Shown here: positions 37,678 through 47,362 of the stretch, piece by piece | Layout of the letters: each line of letters begins with the position of its first letter | Numbering within the stretch: the stretch's first letter is position 1 | NCBI RefSeq assembly: GCF_016466415.2 | Contig: NZ_CP066771.1 | Coordinates: 3,348,001 to 3,412,000, forward strand | Source: Ralstonia pickettii | GTDB lineage: Bacteria; Pseudomonadota; Gammaproteobacteria; Burkholderiales; Burkholderiaceae | DNA length: 64,000 nucleotides | Reading direction: 5' to 3' | The notes under the pieces: generated by a model | Databases searched by the model: none | What the model saw: the letters and a program-made list of their open reading frames with translations, nothing else | Told to the model about the DNA's origin: nothing | Translations under genes and position numbers: made by a program

Positions 37678-38949
37678 ATGACGAACACCCGCCGTTATCA
37701 CCAACTCGCTGCCGCCGCATTCATGGTGGTGGCACTTGCAGCCTGCGGTAACAAGCAGGCACAAGGGCCGGGCGGCGCCGGCATGCCTCCGACCGAAGTC
37801 GGCGTTGTGACCGTGCAGCCGCATTCCGTTGGCCTGACCAGCGAGTTGCCGGGGCGCCTGGAGGCTACGCGTGTGGCACAGGTGCGGGCTCGGGTCGCGG
37901 GCATTGTGCTCAAGCGCACCTACGCGGAAGGCAGTGACGTAAAGGCCGGCCAGCAGTTGTTCCAGATCGATCCGGCGCAGTACCGGGCATCGCTGGATAG
38001 CGCCAAGGCACAGCTGGCGCGATCGGAAGCCACACAAACGCAGGCGCAACTGAAGGCCGAGCGCTACAAGCCGCTGGTTGCCACCAACGCCATCAGCAAG
38101 CAGGACTACGACGACGCCACCGCCGCCGCCAAGCAAGCCACCGCTGACGTGGCCGCCGCCCGCGCTGCCGTGGAGACCGCCAAGTTGAACGTCGGCTATG
38201 CCAGTGTGACTTCGCCCATCTCCGGTCGTGCCGGTCTGGCGCAGGTCACCGAAGGCGCGCTGGTGGGCCAGGGCGAGGCGACGCTGCTGACCACCGTTCA
38301 GCAGATCGATCCGATCTACCTGACGTTCACGCAGTCGAGCACCGAAGTGATGCGTCTGCAGCAGGCGCTCAAGGACGGCAAGCTGGCCAAGGCCGGTGGT
38401 GACGCGGCCAAGGTCACGCTCGTGACAGAAGACGGCCGCGCCTACGCGCAAACGGGCAAGCTCTATTTCTCGGACCTGACGGTGGACCCTGCTACGGGCA
38501 CGATCACGCTGCGCGCGATTGTTCCGAACGCCGACCGCACGCTGCTGCCGGGCATGTACGTGCGTGCCCGCCTGGAGCAGGCCGTGGACGAACAGGCCAT
38601 CACGGTGCCGCAACAAGCGGTGACGCGCAGCCCGGACGGCGCATCGGTCATGGTCGTCGACGAGAAGGGCATGGCAGCGGTGCGCCAGGTCCAGGCCGAC
38701 CGCTCGACCGGTACGGAATGGATCGTCTCCAGCGGCCTGAAGGCGGGCGACAAGGTGATCGTCGACGGCCTGCAGAAGGTCCGTCCGGGCGCGCCGGTCA
38801 AGGCCGTGCCGTGGCAACCGATGTCGGCAGGCCAGGGCAAGGGCTCGCAAGGTCAGGGCGGCCAGGGTAGCAGCGCCGCACCCGCGCCGGCAGCCAGCGC
38901 GCCTGCTGCAAGCACTCCCGCTGCCAGCGCACCGGCAGCCAAGCAGTAA
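37678..38949 (+). CDS. RND efflux periplasmic adaptor (membrane fusion) lipoprotein
   Basis: A 423-residue AcrA/MexA-type adaptor. A lipoprotein signal with lipobox LAAC ends at about residue 23. The lipoyl halves (LPGRLEATRVAQVRARVAG, ASVTSPISGRAGLAQVTEG) flank an alpha-hairpin (about 100-160); the beta-barrel domain includes GTITLRAIVPNADRTLLPGMYVRA. The tail is rich in Gly, Gln, Ser, Ala and Pro and looks disordered. The ATG at 37678 is supported by GGGG upstream and by the lipoprotein signal. It links the inner-membrane pump to the outer-membrane channel. Confidence 0.92.
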   Translation: MTNTRRYHQLAAAAFMVVALAACGNKQAQGPGGAGMPPTEVGVVTVQPHSVGLTSELPGRLEATRVAQVRARVAGIVLKRTYAEGSDVKAGQQLFQIDPAQYRASLDSAKAQLARSEATQTQAQLKAERYKPLVATNAISKQDYDDATAAAKQATADVAAARAAVETAKLNVGYASVTSPISGRAGLAQVTEGALVGQGEATLLTTVQQIDPIYLTFTQSSTEVMRLQQALKDGKLAKAGGDAAKVTLVTEDGRAYAQTGKLYFSDLTVDPATGTITLRAIVPNADRTLLPGMYVRARLEQAVDEQAITVPQQAVTRSPDGASVMVVDEKGMAAVRQVQADRSTGTEWIVSSGLKAGDKVIVDGLQKVRPGAPVKAVPWQPMSAGQGKGSQGQGGQGSSAAPAPAASAPAASTPAASAPAAKQ

Positions 38950-38964
38950 ACAAGGAGCCATCGC

Positions 38965-41900
38965 ATGGCAAAGTTTTTTATCGATCGCCCGGTCTTTGCC
39001 TGGGTGCTCGCGCTGTTCATCATCCTTGCTGGGGCGATTTCGATCACCCAGCTGCCGATCTCGCAGTACCCGACCATTGCACCGCCGTCCATCATCATCA
39101 CGGCAACGTATCCGGGCGCAAACGCGAAGACGCTGGACGAATCCGTCACGAGCATCATCGAGCAGGAAATGAACGGTGCGGACGGCCTGCTCTACATGGA
39201 GTCGGTCAGCCAGGGCGGTAACGGCCAGGCGCAGATCACCGTGACGTTCAAGGCCGGTACCGATCCGGCGCTGGCGCAGGTGGACGTGCAGAACCGCTTG
39301 AAGCGCGTGGAAGCGCGTCTGCCTTCGCAGGTGACGCAGCAGGGTGTGCAGGTCGACAAGGCCCGCTCGAACTTCCTGCTGTTCGCGACGCTCGCATCCA
39401 CCGACGGCAAGATGGATCCGGTGGCACTGGGCGACTACATCTCGCGCAACGTGCTGAACGAAATCAAGCGCGTGCCGGGTGTGGGTCAGGCGGTGCTGTT
39501 CGGTACGGAGCGCGCCATGCGCGTCTGGATCGATCCGGCCAAGCTGGTTGGCTACAAGCTGACCCCGACGGACGTCTACAACGCCATCCGTGCGCAGAAC
39601 GCGCTGGTCTCGGCCGGTACGATCGGCGATCTGCCGTCCGTCTCCGACCAGCCGCTCGCGGCGACGGTCGTGGTGGAAGGTCAGCTCACAACCACCGAGC
39701 AGTTCGGCAACATCGTGCTGGTGGCCAAGCCGGACGGTTCGCTGGTGCGCGTGAAGGACGTTGCGCGCCTGGAACTCGGCGGCCAGACCTACTCGACGTC
39801 TGCGCGGATCAACGGCCAGCCGATCTCGGCCATTGGTGTGCAGCTCTCGCCCACGGGTAATGCACTGGGCACCGCCAAGGCCGTGAAGGCCAAGCTGGAA
39901 GAACTCTCGAAATACTTCCCGGCGGGCGTGGAATACAAGGTGCCGTACGACACCTCCAAGTTCGTCCAGATCTCGATCGAGGAAGTGGTCAAGACGCTGT
40001 TCGAGGCCATGGCGCTGGTGTTCCTGGTGATGCTGCTGTTCCTGCAGAACATCCGCTACACGCTGGTGCCGTCGATCGTGGTGCCGATCTCGCTCTTGGG
40101 CGCGTTCGCCACCATGAACGCGATGGGCTTCTCGATCAACGTGCTGACGATGTTCGGCCTTGTGCTGGCGATCGGTATTCTCGTTGACGATGCCATCGTG
40201 GTGGTCGAAAACGTCGAGCGGATCATGGCCGAAGAAGGCCTGCCCCCGCGCGAAGCGACCCGCAAGGCCATGGGCCAGATCACGGGCGCCATCATCGGTA
40301 TTACGCTGGTGCTGATGGCCGTGTTCATCCCGATGGCGTTCTTCTCGGGCTCGGTGGGCGCGATCTATCGCCAGTTCTCGCTGTCGATGGTGTCGTCGAT
40401 CTTCTTCTCGGCGCTCATGGCGCTGACGCTCACGCCGGCACTGTGCTCGACGCTGCTCAAGCCGATCGAGAAAGGCTCGCACCATGAGAAGAAGGGCTTC
40501 TTCGGCTGGTTCAACCGCATGTTCAGCACCACCACGAACCGCTATCAAAGCTTCGTGGAGCGCATGCTGAAGAAGACCTTCCGCTACATGGTGATCTACG
40601 TTGCGCTGATCGTGGCGGTGGTGTTCCTGTTCCTGCGCCTGCCGTCTTCGTTCCTGCCGACCGAAGACCAGGGCTACATCGTGACCAACATCCAGCTGCC
40701 GCCGGGTGCATCGGCCAACCGCACGCTGGAAGTGATCAAGCAGGTCGAGAACTACTACAAGCAGGAAAAGGCGGTCGAGAACATCGTGGCTGTCCAGGGT
40801 TTCAGCTTCTCGGGCAACGGGCCGAACGCCGGTATTGTGTTCACCCCGTTCAAGGACTGGAGCGAGCGCAAGGGCAAGGATCAAACCGCCGATGCCGTGG
40901 TCGGCCGGGCCTTCGGTGCGCTGTTCGGTGGCATTCGGGATGCGATCGTCTTTCCGCTGAATCCGCCGCCGATTCCGGAACTGGGTAACGCAACGGGCTT
41001 TACGTTCCGTCTGCAGGACCGCGCGGGCCTCGGCCACGACGCGCTGATGGCGGCCCGCAATCAGCTGTTGGGGATGGCGGCGCAAAGCAAGGTCATCACC
41101 GGCATGCGCCCGGAAGGTCTGGAAGATTCGCCGCAGTACCAGGTGGATATCGACCGCGAGAAGGCCAATGCGCTGGGTGTCTCGTTCACCGACATCAACG
41201 CCGTGCTGTCGACGGCGCTGGGTTCGGCATACGCCAACGACTTCCCGAACTATGGTCGTCAGCAGCGTGTGATCGTGCAAGCGGACAAGATCAACCGCAT
41301 GCAGCCCGAAGACATCATGAACCTGTACGTGCGCAACGGTCAGGGCAACATGGTCCCGATGTCGACGTTCGCCAAGGGCCATTGGATCGTCGGCCCGGTG
41401 CAGCTCGTGCGCTACAACGGCTATCCGGCTGTCCGCCTTTCGGGTGCGGCCGCGCCGGGTGCCAGCTCGGGTGACGCCATGGCCGAGATGGAACGCCTGG
41501 CCGCCAAGCTGCCGGCCGGTATCGGCTACGAGTGGACGGGCCAGTCGCTGCAGGAAAAGGCCTCGGGCTCGCAGGCGCCGGCGCTGTATGCGCTGTCGCT
41601 GCTGGCGGTGTTCCTGGTGCTGGCGGCGCTGTACGAAAGCTGGTCGATCCCGGCGGCGGTGATTCTGGTGGTGCCGCTGGGCGTGCTCGGCGCACTGCTG
41701 GGCGTGACACTGCGCGCGATGCCGGATGACGTGTACTTCAAGGTCGGCCTGATTGCGGTGGTGGGCTTGTCCGCCAAGAACGCAATTCTGATCATCGAGT
41801 TTGCGAAGGACTTGCAGGCGCAAGGCAAGAGCCTGATCGACGCGACGCTGGAAGCCGTACACCTGCGGTTCCGCCCGATCATCATGACGTCGTTCGCCTT

Positions 41901-42117
41901 CATCCTGGGTGTGCTGCCGCTGGCGATTGCCACCGGCGCCAGCTCCGCCAGCCAACGCGCCATCGGTACCGGCGTGATGGGCGGGATGATCACCGCGACG
42001 GTGCTGGCCGTGGTGCTGGTGCCTGTGTTCTTCGTGGTGGTCCGCCGCATCTTCAAGGGCAGCGAGCGTCAACGCCGCCTGGATGCCGCGCACCGTCCGC
42101 TGGACGAGGAAATCTGA
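38965..42117 (+). CDS. RND multidrug efflux pump, inner-membrane permease (HAE1 family)
   Basis: A 1050-residue AcrB/MexB-type proton-driven pump with 12 membrane helices and two large periplasmic loops. It starts MAKFFIDRPVFAWVLALFIILAG, and the proton-relay Asp pair is at residues 408-409 in ILVDDAIVVVENVERIM. SQYPTIAPPSIIITATYPGA and FFSGSVGAIYRQF are further family marks. AAGGAG lies before the ATG. The outer-membrane channel gene starts 2 bp after its stop. Confidence 0.96.
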   Translation: MAKFFIDRPVFAWVLALFIILAGAISITQLPISQYPTIAPPSIIITATYPGANAKTLDESVTSIIEQEMNGADGLLYMESVSQGGNGQAQITVTFKAGTDPALAQVDVQNRLKRVEARLPSQVTQQGVQVDKARSNFLLFATLASTDGKMDPVALGDYISRNVLNEIKRVPGVGQAVLFGTERAMRVWIDPAKLVGYKLTPTDVYNAIRAQNALVSAGTIGDLPSVSDQPLAATVVVEGQLTTTEQFGNIVLVAKPDGSLVRVKDVARLELGGQTYSTSARINGQPISAIGVQLSPTGNALGTAKAVKAKLEELSKYFPAGVEYKVPYDTSKFVQISIEEVVKTLFEAMALVFLVMLLFLQNIRYTLVPSIVVPISLLGAFATMNAMGFSINVLTMFGLVLAIGILVDDAIVVVENVERIMAEEGLPPREATRKAMGQITGAIIGITLVLMAVFIPMAFFSGSVGAIYRQFSLSMVSSIFFSALMALTLTPALCSTLLKPIEKGSHHEKKGFFGWFNRMFSTTTNRYQSFVERMLKKTFRYMVIYVALIVAVVFLFLRLPSSFLPTEDQGYIVTNIQLPPGASANRTLEVIKQVENYYKQEKAVENIVAVQGFSFSGNGPNAGIVFTPFKDWSERKGKDQTADAVVGRAFGALFGGIRDAIVFPLNPPPIPELGNATGFTFRLQDRAGLGHDALMAARNQLLGMAAQSKVITGMRPEGLEDSPQYQVDIDREKANALGVSFTDINAVLSTALGSAYANDFPNYGRQQRVIVQADKINRMQPEDIMNLYVRNGQGNMVPMSTFAKGHWIVGPVQLVRYNGYPAVRLSGAAAPGASSGDAMAEMERLAAKLPAGIGYEWTGQSLQEKASGSQAPALYALSLLAVFLVLAALYESWSIPAAVILVVPLGVLGALLGVTLRAMPDDVYFKVGLIAVVGLSAKNAILIIEFAKDLQAQGKSLIDATLEAVHLRFRPIIMTSFAFILGVLPLAIATGASSASQRAIGTGVMGGMITATVLAVVLVPVFFVVVRRIFKGSERQRRLDAAHRPLDEEI

Positions 42118-42119
42118 AC

Positions 42120-43664
42120 ATGCAGAAAACGATGACCTTTCGAACCCCCGCGCTGCTGCCGGCGCTCCTGTTGGCTGCCGGCGTGTTGTCCGGCTGCTCG
42201 CTGGCGCCCACCTATGAGCGCCCGGACGCTCCGATAACGAGCACGTACCCGCAGGCTCCGGCCGGCTATGCCGTGCCGGCGGACTCCGCCAAGCCCGGCG
42301 AGAACGCGCCCCGCGCGACCGAACTGGGCTGGCGCGAGTTCTTCCCCGATGCGCGCCTGCAGAAGCTGATCGGCCTGGCGCTCGAGAACAACCGCGACCT
42401 GCGCGTGGCCATGCTCAACGTCGAGGCCGCGCGTGCGCAGTACCGCCTGCAGATCGCCGACCTGCTGCCGCCGGTCAACGCGTCTGCCACGTACACGCGC
42501 AGCCATACGCCGCCGTCGATCTCGACCACCGGCGGCGACATCCACACCAAGCAGTACCAGCTTGGGGTGGGCATCAGCAACTACCAGGTGAACCTGTTCA
42601 GCGTGGGCGACGTCACGTCGTCTGCGCGTGCAAGCTATCTTGCGACGGACGAAGGCCGGCGTGCCGCGCAGATCAGCCTGATCTCGCAGGTGGCCAAGGC
42701 CTACCTGAACGAGCGCGCCTACGCCGAACAGCTCGATCTGGCCCAGCAGACCCTGAAGGGCCGCGAGGACTACTACAAGCTCGCCAAGCAGCGCTTTGAC
42801 GTCGGCGCCTCGTCGGCGCTGGATCTGCGTCAGACCGAGACGCTGGTGGAATCGGTGCGTGTGTCGGTGGCACAGCTGACTCGCCAGTACGCTCAGGCGA
42901 CCAACGCCCTGGTGCTGCTGGTGGGCGCGCCGCTGCCGGCCGATCTGCCCGCGCCGACCACGGTGTCGTCGGAGAAGATCGTGGCCGACATTCCGCCGGG
43001 TCTGCCGTCGGAGCTGCTGGAGCAACGTCCGGACATCCGCCAGGCCGAGCAGAAGCTGATTGCCGCCAACGCCAACATTGGCGTGGCGCGGGCAGCGTTC
43101 TTCCCGAGCATCGGGCTGACGTCCAACGTGGGCACGGCCAGCGGCGCGCTGCATGACCTGTTCAAGAGCGGGACCCAGTTCTGGTCGTTCGTGCCGAACC
43201 TGACGCTGCCGATCTTCAACTGGGGCACCAACATCTTCAACCTGGACTTGACCAAGACCAACCAGAAGATTGCGGTTGCCAACTACGAGAAGACGATCCA
43301 GACCGCGTTCCGCGAAGTGTCCGACGCCCTCGTGGCGCGCGGCACCCTGGAGGAGCAAGTGGCCGCGCAGAAGCGATTCCGCGATGCCACGGCGGATCGC
43401 CTGACGCTGTCTGATCAGCGCTATCGCAATGGCGTGTCGAGCTTCCTCGATGTGCTCGACGCGCAACGCGATCTGTTCAGCGCCGACCAGACGCTGGTGC
43501 AGACGCGCTTGGCCCGCCTGACCAACGCCATCGATCTGTACACGGCGCTGGGCGGCGGGTTGCAAGAGCGCAGCACCACCGTGGCCGCACAGCAGGCTCA
43601 GCCGACGGCCGCGCCGGGCGTTGCGCCCGCCACGCCGGATATGACGCCGCAGCAATCGAAGTAA
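42120..43664 (+). CDS. RND efflux outer-membrane factor lipoprotein (OprM/NodT family)
   Basis: A 514-residue TolC-like channel with a lipoprotein signal (lipobox LSGC, Cys near residue 26). Two OEP repeats form the alpha-barrel (RVAMLNVEAARAQYRLQIADLLPPVNA and QAEQKLIAANANIGVARAAFFPSIGL). It ends in a Pro/Ala/Gln-rich tail. It completes a tripartite pump with the two preceding genes and is followed by a terminator. Confidence 0.93.
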   Translation: MQKTMTFRTPALLPALLLAAGVLSGCSLAPTYERPDAPITSTYPQAPAGYAVPADSAKPGENAPRATELGWREFFPDARLQKLIGLALENNRDLRVAMLNVEAARAQYRLQIADLLPPVNASATYTRSHTPPSISTTGGDIHTKQYQLGVGISNYQVNLFSVGDVTSSARASYLATDEGRRAAQISLISQVAKAYLNERAYAEQLDLAQQTLKGREDYYKLAKQRFDVGASSALDLRQTETLVESVRVSVAQLTRQYAQATNALVLLVGAPLPADLPAPTTVSSEKIVADIPPGLPSELLEQRPDIRQAEQKLIAANANIGVARAAFFPSIGLTSNVGTASGALHDLFKSGTQFWSFVPNLTLPIFNWGTNIFNLDLTKTNQKIAVANYEKTIQTAFREVSDALVARGTLEEQVAAQKRFRDATADRLTLSDQRYRNGVSSFLDVLDAQRDLFSADQTLVQTRLARLTNAIDLYTALGGGLQERSTTVAAQQAQPTAAPGVAPATPDMTPQQSK

Positions 43665-43683
43665 GTCCGCGTCTGTTCGCTCC

Positions 43684-43714
43684 AAAGCCCGCCTTCTTCA
43701 GGCGGGCTTTTTTT
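43684..43714. terminator. Bidirectional intrinsic terminator after the RND operon
   Basis: AAAGCCCGCC (43684-43693), loop TTCTTCA, GGCGGGCTTT, then further T. It serves the RND operon and, less well, the convergent topoisomerase gene. Confidence 0.9.
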
Positions 43715-44876
43715 CGCCTGTGCCCTTAGTGCTGGCGATGTGCTCGAGAAAGTAAAGCAAGGCCACTTCTTCGCGTCGCAGACCCTTGCGCGCGCGGGTC
43801 GGGGGCAGCGCTTCCAGTTCGCCCGCCAGGAACGCGTCCACCACAGCCGGGTGCACATAGCATTTGCGGCAGACGGCCGGCGTGTTCCCGAGGCGCTGGG
43901 CCACGGCAGCAACAGCCTCCACCACCTGCCGGCGCGCCTCGGTAACGTTCGTCGACGTGCGCCCGCGCAGCAGATCCAGCGCCAGCACGCTGCCGGCCCA
44001 GGTGCGGTAGTCCTTCGCCGTGAAATCCGCCCCGGCAATCTCTTGTAAGTATGCATTCACATCCGTGGAATCGACTACTCGGCGGTCGCCAGCTTCGTCG
44101 ATGTACTGGAACAATTCCTGTCCCGGCAGATCAACGCACCGCCGGATAATGCGCGCCAGGCGCGGATCCGATACCGACACGTCGTGCTCCACGCCGCTTT
44201 TGCCACGAAACTGAAAGCGCACCGTATTGCCGTGCACCTCAACGTGGCGGTTGCGCAGTGTCGTGAGCCCATAGGAGCGGTTGTCGCGCGCATACGCGGC
44301 GTTGCCCACGCGCACCAGCGTCACGTCCAGCAGGTAGACCACCGTCGCCAGCATCTTCTCGCGCGACAGGCCCGGCGCCTCCAAATGGGCGGTGATCGCT
44401 TCGCGCACCCGCGGCAGCACTGCCCCGAAGGCCAGCAGCCGCCCGTATTTATCAGCATCGCGAAAGGCGCGCCATTCTGCGTGGTAGCGATATTGCTTGC
44501 GCCCGCGTGCGTCGCGTCCCGTCGCCTGCAGATGCCCGCCCGCATGTGGGCAGATCCAGACGTCGGTATAGGCCGGCGGGATCGCCAGCTTGTTGATGCG
44601 CGCAATGATGGCCGGATCGCGGATGCGCTGGCCGCGCGTGTCGAAATAGGCGAATTGGCCGCGTAGCCGGCGCCGGGTGTAGCCCGGGCGTGTGTCGTCC
44701 ACATAGCGCAGCTGTTCGGGCAGCGCTTCGGCGAGAAGGGTGGCGCTAGTGGCAACCGGTGCGGACGCAGACTTGGGAACGCGTTCCACGGTAGATGGCT
44801 TGGAGAGATGATCGCGTTGAGCAAGCGGCGTTCCTTTCTCACACCTGCCGCCGGCGGGTTGCTCGCGGCGTAGCAT
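43698..44876 (-). CDS. DNA topoisomerase IB (poxvirus type)
   Basis: A 392-residue type IB topoisomerase that nicks one strand through a 3'-phosphotyrosine and relaxes supercoils. Visible blocks are KLAIPPAYTDVWICPHAGGHLQATGRDARGRKQYRYH, LVRVGNAAYARDNRSYGLTTLRNRHVEV (with catalytic Arg), FRGKSGVEHDV, TAKDYRTWAGS and the catalytic Tyr in RKCYVHPAVVDAFL. Length is close to bacterial homologues. The ATG at 44876 is uncertain; the conserved part starts near LPEQLRYVDDTRPGY. Confidence 0.9.
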   Translation of the reverse strand: MLRREQPAGGRCEKGTPLAQRDHLSKPSTVERVPKSASAPVATSATLLAEALPEQLRYVDDTRPGYTRRRLRGQFAYFDTRGQRIRDPAIIARINKLAIPPAYTDVWICPHAGGHLQATGRDARGRKQYRYHAEWRAFRDADKYGRLLAFGAVLPRVREAITAHLEAPGLSREKMLATVVYLLDVTLVRVGNAAYARDNRSYGLTTLRNRHVEVHGNTVRFQFRGKSGVEHDVSVSDPRLARIIRRCVDLPGQELFQYIDEAGDRRVVDSTDVNAYLQEIAGADFTAKDYRTWAGSVLALDLLRGRTSTNVTEARRQVVEAVAAVAQRLGNTPAVCRKCYVHPAVVDAFLAGELEALPPTRARKGLRREEVALLYFLEHIASTKGTGEKKPA

Positions 44877-44988
44877 CAAGGCCACGCCTCTGCCCAAAAT
44901 GGCGGCAAGAAATGGCATTCTCGCCACAATCGGAAGTGCCTTGCATCGGTAAACAGATTCAACTACACTGCACGCCCTCTGGGCGGTA

Positions 44989-44994
44989 TATAAT
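44989..44994 (+). promoter_or_regulatory. rpsU: -10 element of the rpsU promoter
   Basis: A perfect TATAAT, 42 bp before the rpsU start codon. The -35 side is weak (CACTGC-like). Confidence 0.6.
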
Positions 44995-45036
44995 CTGCCG
45001 TTTCGCCGTCCACCCGAATACTGAGCAAGGGACCCG

Positions 45037-45249
45037 ATGACCACCATCCGTCTGAAAGAAAACGAGCCGGTCGAAGTTGCACTGCGCCGCTTCCGCCGTG
45101 AAATCGAGCGCACTGGCCTGATCAAGGAACTGCGCGCCCGCACCGCTTACGAAAAGCCGACGACCGAGCGCAAGCGCAAGAAGGCTGCTGCCGTGTCGCG
45201 TACGCGTAAACGCCTGCGTTCGCAAATGCTGCCGAAGAAGCTCTACTAA
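45037..45249 (+). CDS. rpsU: 30S ribosomal protein S21
   Basis: A 70-residue very basic protein starting [21 protein letters not shown] and ending [23 protein letters not shown], the S21 pattern of betaproteobacteria. S21 helps the small subunit start translation. The usual dnaG-rpoD neighbours are absent; here it stands alone opposite topoisomerase IB. Confidence 0.96.
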   Translation: MTTIRLKENEPVEVALRRFRREIERTGLIKELRARTAYEKPTTERKRKKAAAVSRTRKRLRSQMLPKKLY

Positions 45250-45266
45250 GATCGCGCGATTGTTTC

Positions 45267-45289
45267 GGTAGCACCAATCGGGTGCTGCC
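45267..45289 (+). other. Hairpin downstream of rpsU
   Basis: GGTAGCACC and GGTGCTGCC can form a 9-bp stem (one G-U pair) around a 5-nt loop 18 bp after the rpsU stop. It has no T tract, so it may stabilise the short mRNA rather than terminate. Confidence 0.4.
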
Positions 45290-45499
45290 GCTGGCGGTGT
45301 GAAGTCAATCGACCTCCGTTCCGCCGAGCTTGGTTCGTAACGCCTCGTGCGTACCGGAAGCCTTTCCGGATTCAACCAACGCTCCACTCCCCGATACAGA
45401 AGCTAGCAAGATGCGGTTGATGGCCCGTGCGCCATTGTCCGCCCCTTCGGTTCGCCCTGCGCGCCCTTCTCTGTTGCAAACGACATCCGCCAGCGGTAA

Positions 45500-45841
45500 A
45501 TGACCGGCTGGCTGTTGGCGTTTGTTGCGCCGATCCTGTGCGGGAGTACAGTAGCGACCATCCTCTGCACGCGTTTCCCCAGAACGATGCTGCCTACCGA
45601 TCCCAACGAGAACTGGTTCCCCGCCAAGCGCTACGGCTGGGGATGGGGCTTGCCTTCGCGTTGGCAGGGCTGGGTGGTGCTCGCCATCTATGCCGTATTG
45701 CTGGTGGTTGGCATCATCGGACTGCACCCGGGCACTACACAGTCAAGCTTTGTGGTGTACGTGGCGGGCGTCACGGCGCTGCTGGTGCTCGTTTGTTGGT
45801 GGAAGGGCGAGCCGCCGCGCTGGCGTTGGGGACGGGATTGA
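45500..45841 (+). CDS. Small membrane protein of unknown function
   Basis: A protein of up to 113 residues with two clear membrane helices in its C-terminal half (GWVVLAIYAVLLVVGIIGL and FVVYVAGVTALLVLVCWW) and a short basic C terminus. Between the first Met and these is NWFPAKRYGWGWGLPSRWQG, which looks like a conserved motif of small proteobacterial membrane proteins. The start may instead be the ATG at 45596; neither ATG has a strong ribosome binding site, and the longer form adds another possible helix. Confidence 0.6.
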   Translation: MTGWLLAFVAPILCGSTVATILCTRFPRTMLPTDPNENWFPAKRYGWGWGLPSRWQGWVVLAIYAVLLVVGIIGLHPGTTQSSFVVYVAGVTALLVLVCWWKGEPPRWRWGRD

Positions 45842-46162
45842 GCGAGGGGTCAACAGTGAGCAATTTAGATGGGCGCCAGTCGGGCTCATATTCTACGATT
45901 GCACGATGAGCCAGCCTCCGTTTCATGCCCGCTCGTAGCCCAAGCGGCGCTGGAATTCAAACCGGCCCTTGTGACGCATGCCTCGTTCATGCCGGATTTG
46001 GTGCAAACGCGTTCTTGTCCGACTTCTCGGCGCTGCCTGCCGCAGGCGCGGACATCCCGGCCACCTGCGTGTATTCAAACGCCATCGCGTGTTTTCTGCT
46101 GTTGCAAGCATCAAGTCGTTTCAGCGCCCCGCTTTGGCGCGCCGGTGTAACAGGGGCCTCAT
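45842..46162. other. Intergenic, nothing recognised
   Basis: About 320 bp between the small membrane protein and the convergent outer-membrane protein gene. Short open frames run through it but none has a ribosome binding site or recognisable product, and I see no terminator. Confidence 0.5.
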
Positions 46163-46822
46163 TCAGAACGGATATGACACCCCGATTTGTATTACCGGAT
46201 ACCAGCGATAACGCGACATCTCGCGTTGCAACTCCTGCAGGCCATTCGTTGCAATAAGGTGGCTATTCACGGGGCCGACCTTTGCGGCCAACTGCGGCGA
46301 CAAGGTATAGGAAGACTTTGGTATGCCGTAAGCGACACCGATGTCCGCAATGAAGCCGAACCCCTTTGAGGCCGGCCGATGGCCGTAGCCGATGCCGAAA
46401 TATGGCATCACGGTTGGATATCGGGCTTTTGCAACGGCATACATGCCCGGTAACGCCCGAAGCTTTCTACCCGCGAACGTGTATGTGCCATTGGTCGGCA
46501 CCGAGGTGCCGCTGAGCTCGTCATCGGAGAACCGTACGCCAGCGGTTGTTCGAAAGCCGCTGCCGCGCAAAGGGAAGATATCGGCGTAAATGCCCCCTTG
46601 GCGAAGTCGAATGTCGTCCTGATAGCGATTGCCGCCGAAGCTGAAGTTGTGCGACAAGTTGATCGCGTTGAAATCGACATGCGCGCCAAGCATCGAATTG
46701 AAGCTTACCGCCGCCCCAATGCCGGCACCCTGTGTACCGCCTTGCAAAAATATCTCCTGCGCCTGCGTGCTGCCAACGAACATCTCCCCTATTGCTACCC
46801 ACAAATAGATGGTCTTTTTCAC
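46163..46822 (-). CDS. Outer-membrane beta-barrel protein of unknown function
   Basis: A 219-residue protein with a signal peptide (residues 1-21, ending TQA). Alternating hydrophobic and aromatic strands (GGIYADIFPLRG, FRTTAGVRFSD, MPYFGIGYGHRP, GFIADIGVAYG) end with a C-terminal aromatic strand PVIQIGVSYPF, typical of proteins inserted by BAM. The GTG start at 46822 has GGGGAGAGG about 8 bases upstream. Base composition is lower in GC than the neighbours. Confidence 0.75.
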   Translation of the reverse strand: MKKTIYLWVAIGEMFVGSTQAQEIFLQGGTQGAGIGAAVSFNSMLGAHVDFNAINLSHNFSFGGNRYQDDIRLRQGGIYADIFPLRGSGFRTTAGVRFSDDELSGTSVPTNGTYTFAGRKLRALPGMYAVAKARYPTVMPYFGIGYGHRPASKGFGFIADIGVAYGIPKSSYTLSPQLAAKVGPVNSHLIATNGLQELQREMSRYRWYPVIQIGVSYPF

Positions 46823-47346
46823 GGGCCTCTCCCCTGACGTGTGCCAGGCCGAGGGCGTATCGACTTAAGCGGTTAGGTCTGTCCCCGCAACGCACTCGGC
46901 GTTTCACTGGCGCAACGTCCCCCTGTTGTTTTCGCTGTTTATCGGACTGCAGGTAACGCTAAGGGGTGCGGCATAACCACCGCGGTCTGTCGCGCCCTTG
47001 CTCGATCCAATCCCCGATTGCGCCGTTCTTCAACGCCTTCGTGCGATGGTCGACATTGCTCCGTCGACACTCGCACCGGTCGCGTTGGGATAACTGCAAG
47101 GAGCGAACCATCGGGCGCAAACCCAGTAGTGGCGGGAGGTTTGCATGGCGGTCACGGATCGTGAGCGCGCCAGACGGGCTGGATGTATCAGATTTGATGC
47201 GTGGTATCCCGTGGTCAGTTCCCGCACGGGGCTAAGCGGTCCGTGAATCGGATGAACACGTGTGGATCGCCACGTATGCGGGAATACTCTTGTATCGAGC
47301 CGGTGCAAGTTGCGGTGCTGGGGGCGGGGCGCCGCGTTGACCCTAC
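46823..47346. other. Intergenic region left of the IS element, nothing recognised
   Basis: Some 524 bp without a supportable gene. Its right end carries TGACCCTAC (47338-47346), a copy of the tip of the adjoining IS terminal repeat. Confidence 0.45.
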
Positions 47347-47362
47347 TGACCCTACACCGGAA

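Noticed and set aside
37672-42093. A very long open frame antisense to the RND adaptor and permease genes
   Set aside because: Its translation is His/Arg/Gln-rich low-complexity, the usual shadow of a GC-rich gene, and the plus-strand genes are unmistakable.
45925-46257. Overlapping plus-strand open frames before the outer-membrane protein gene
   Set aside because: They compete with each other, lack start signals and partly overlap the clear minus-strand gene at 46163.
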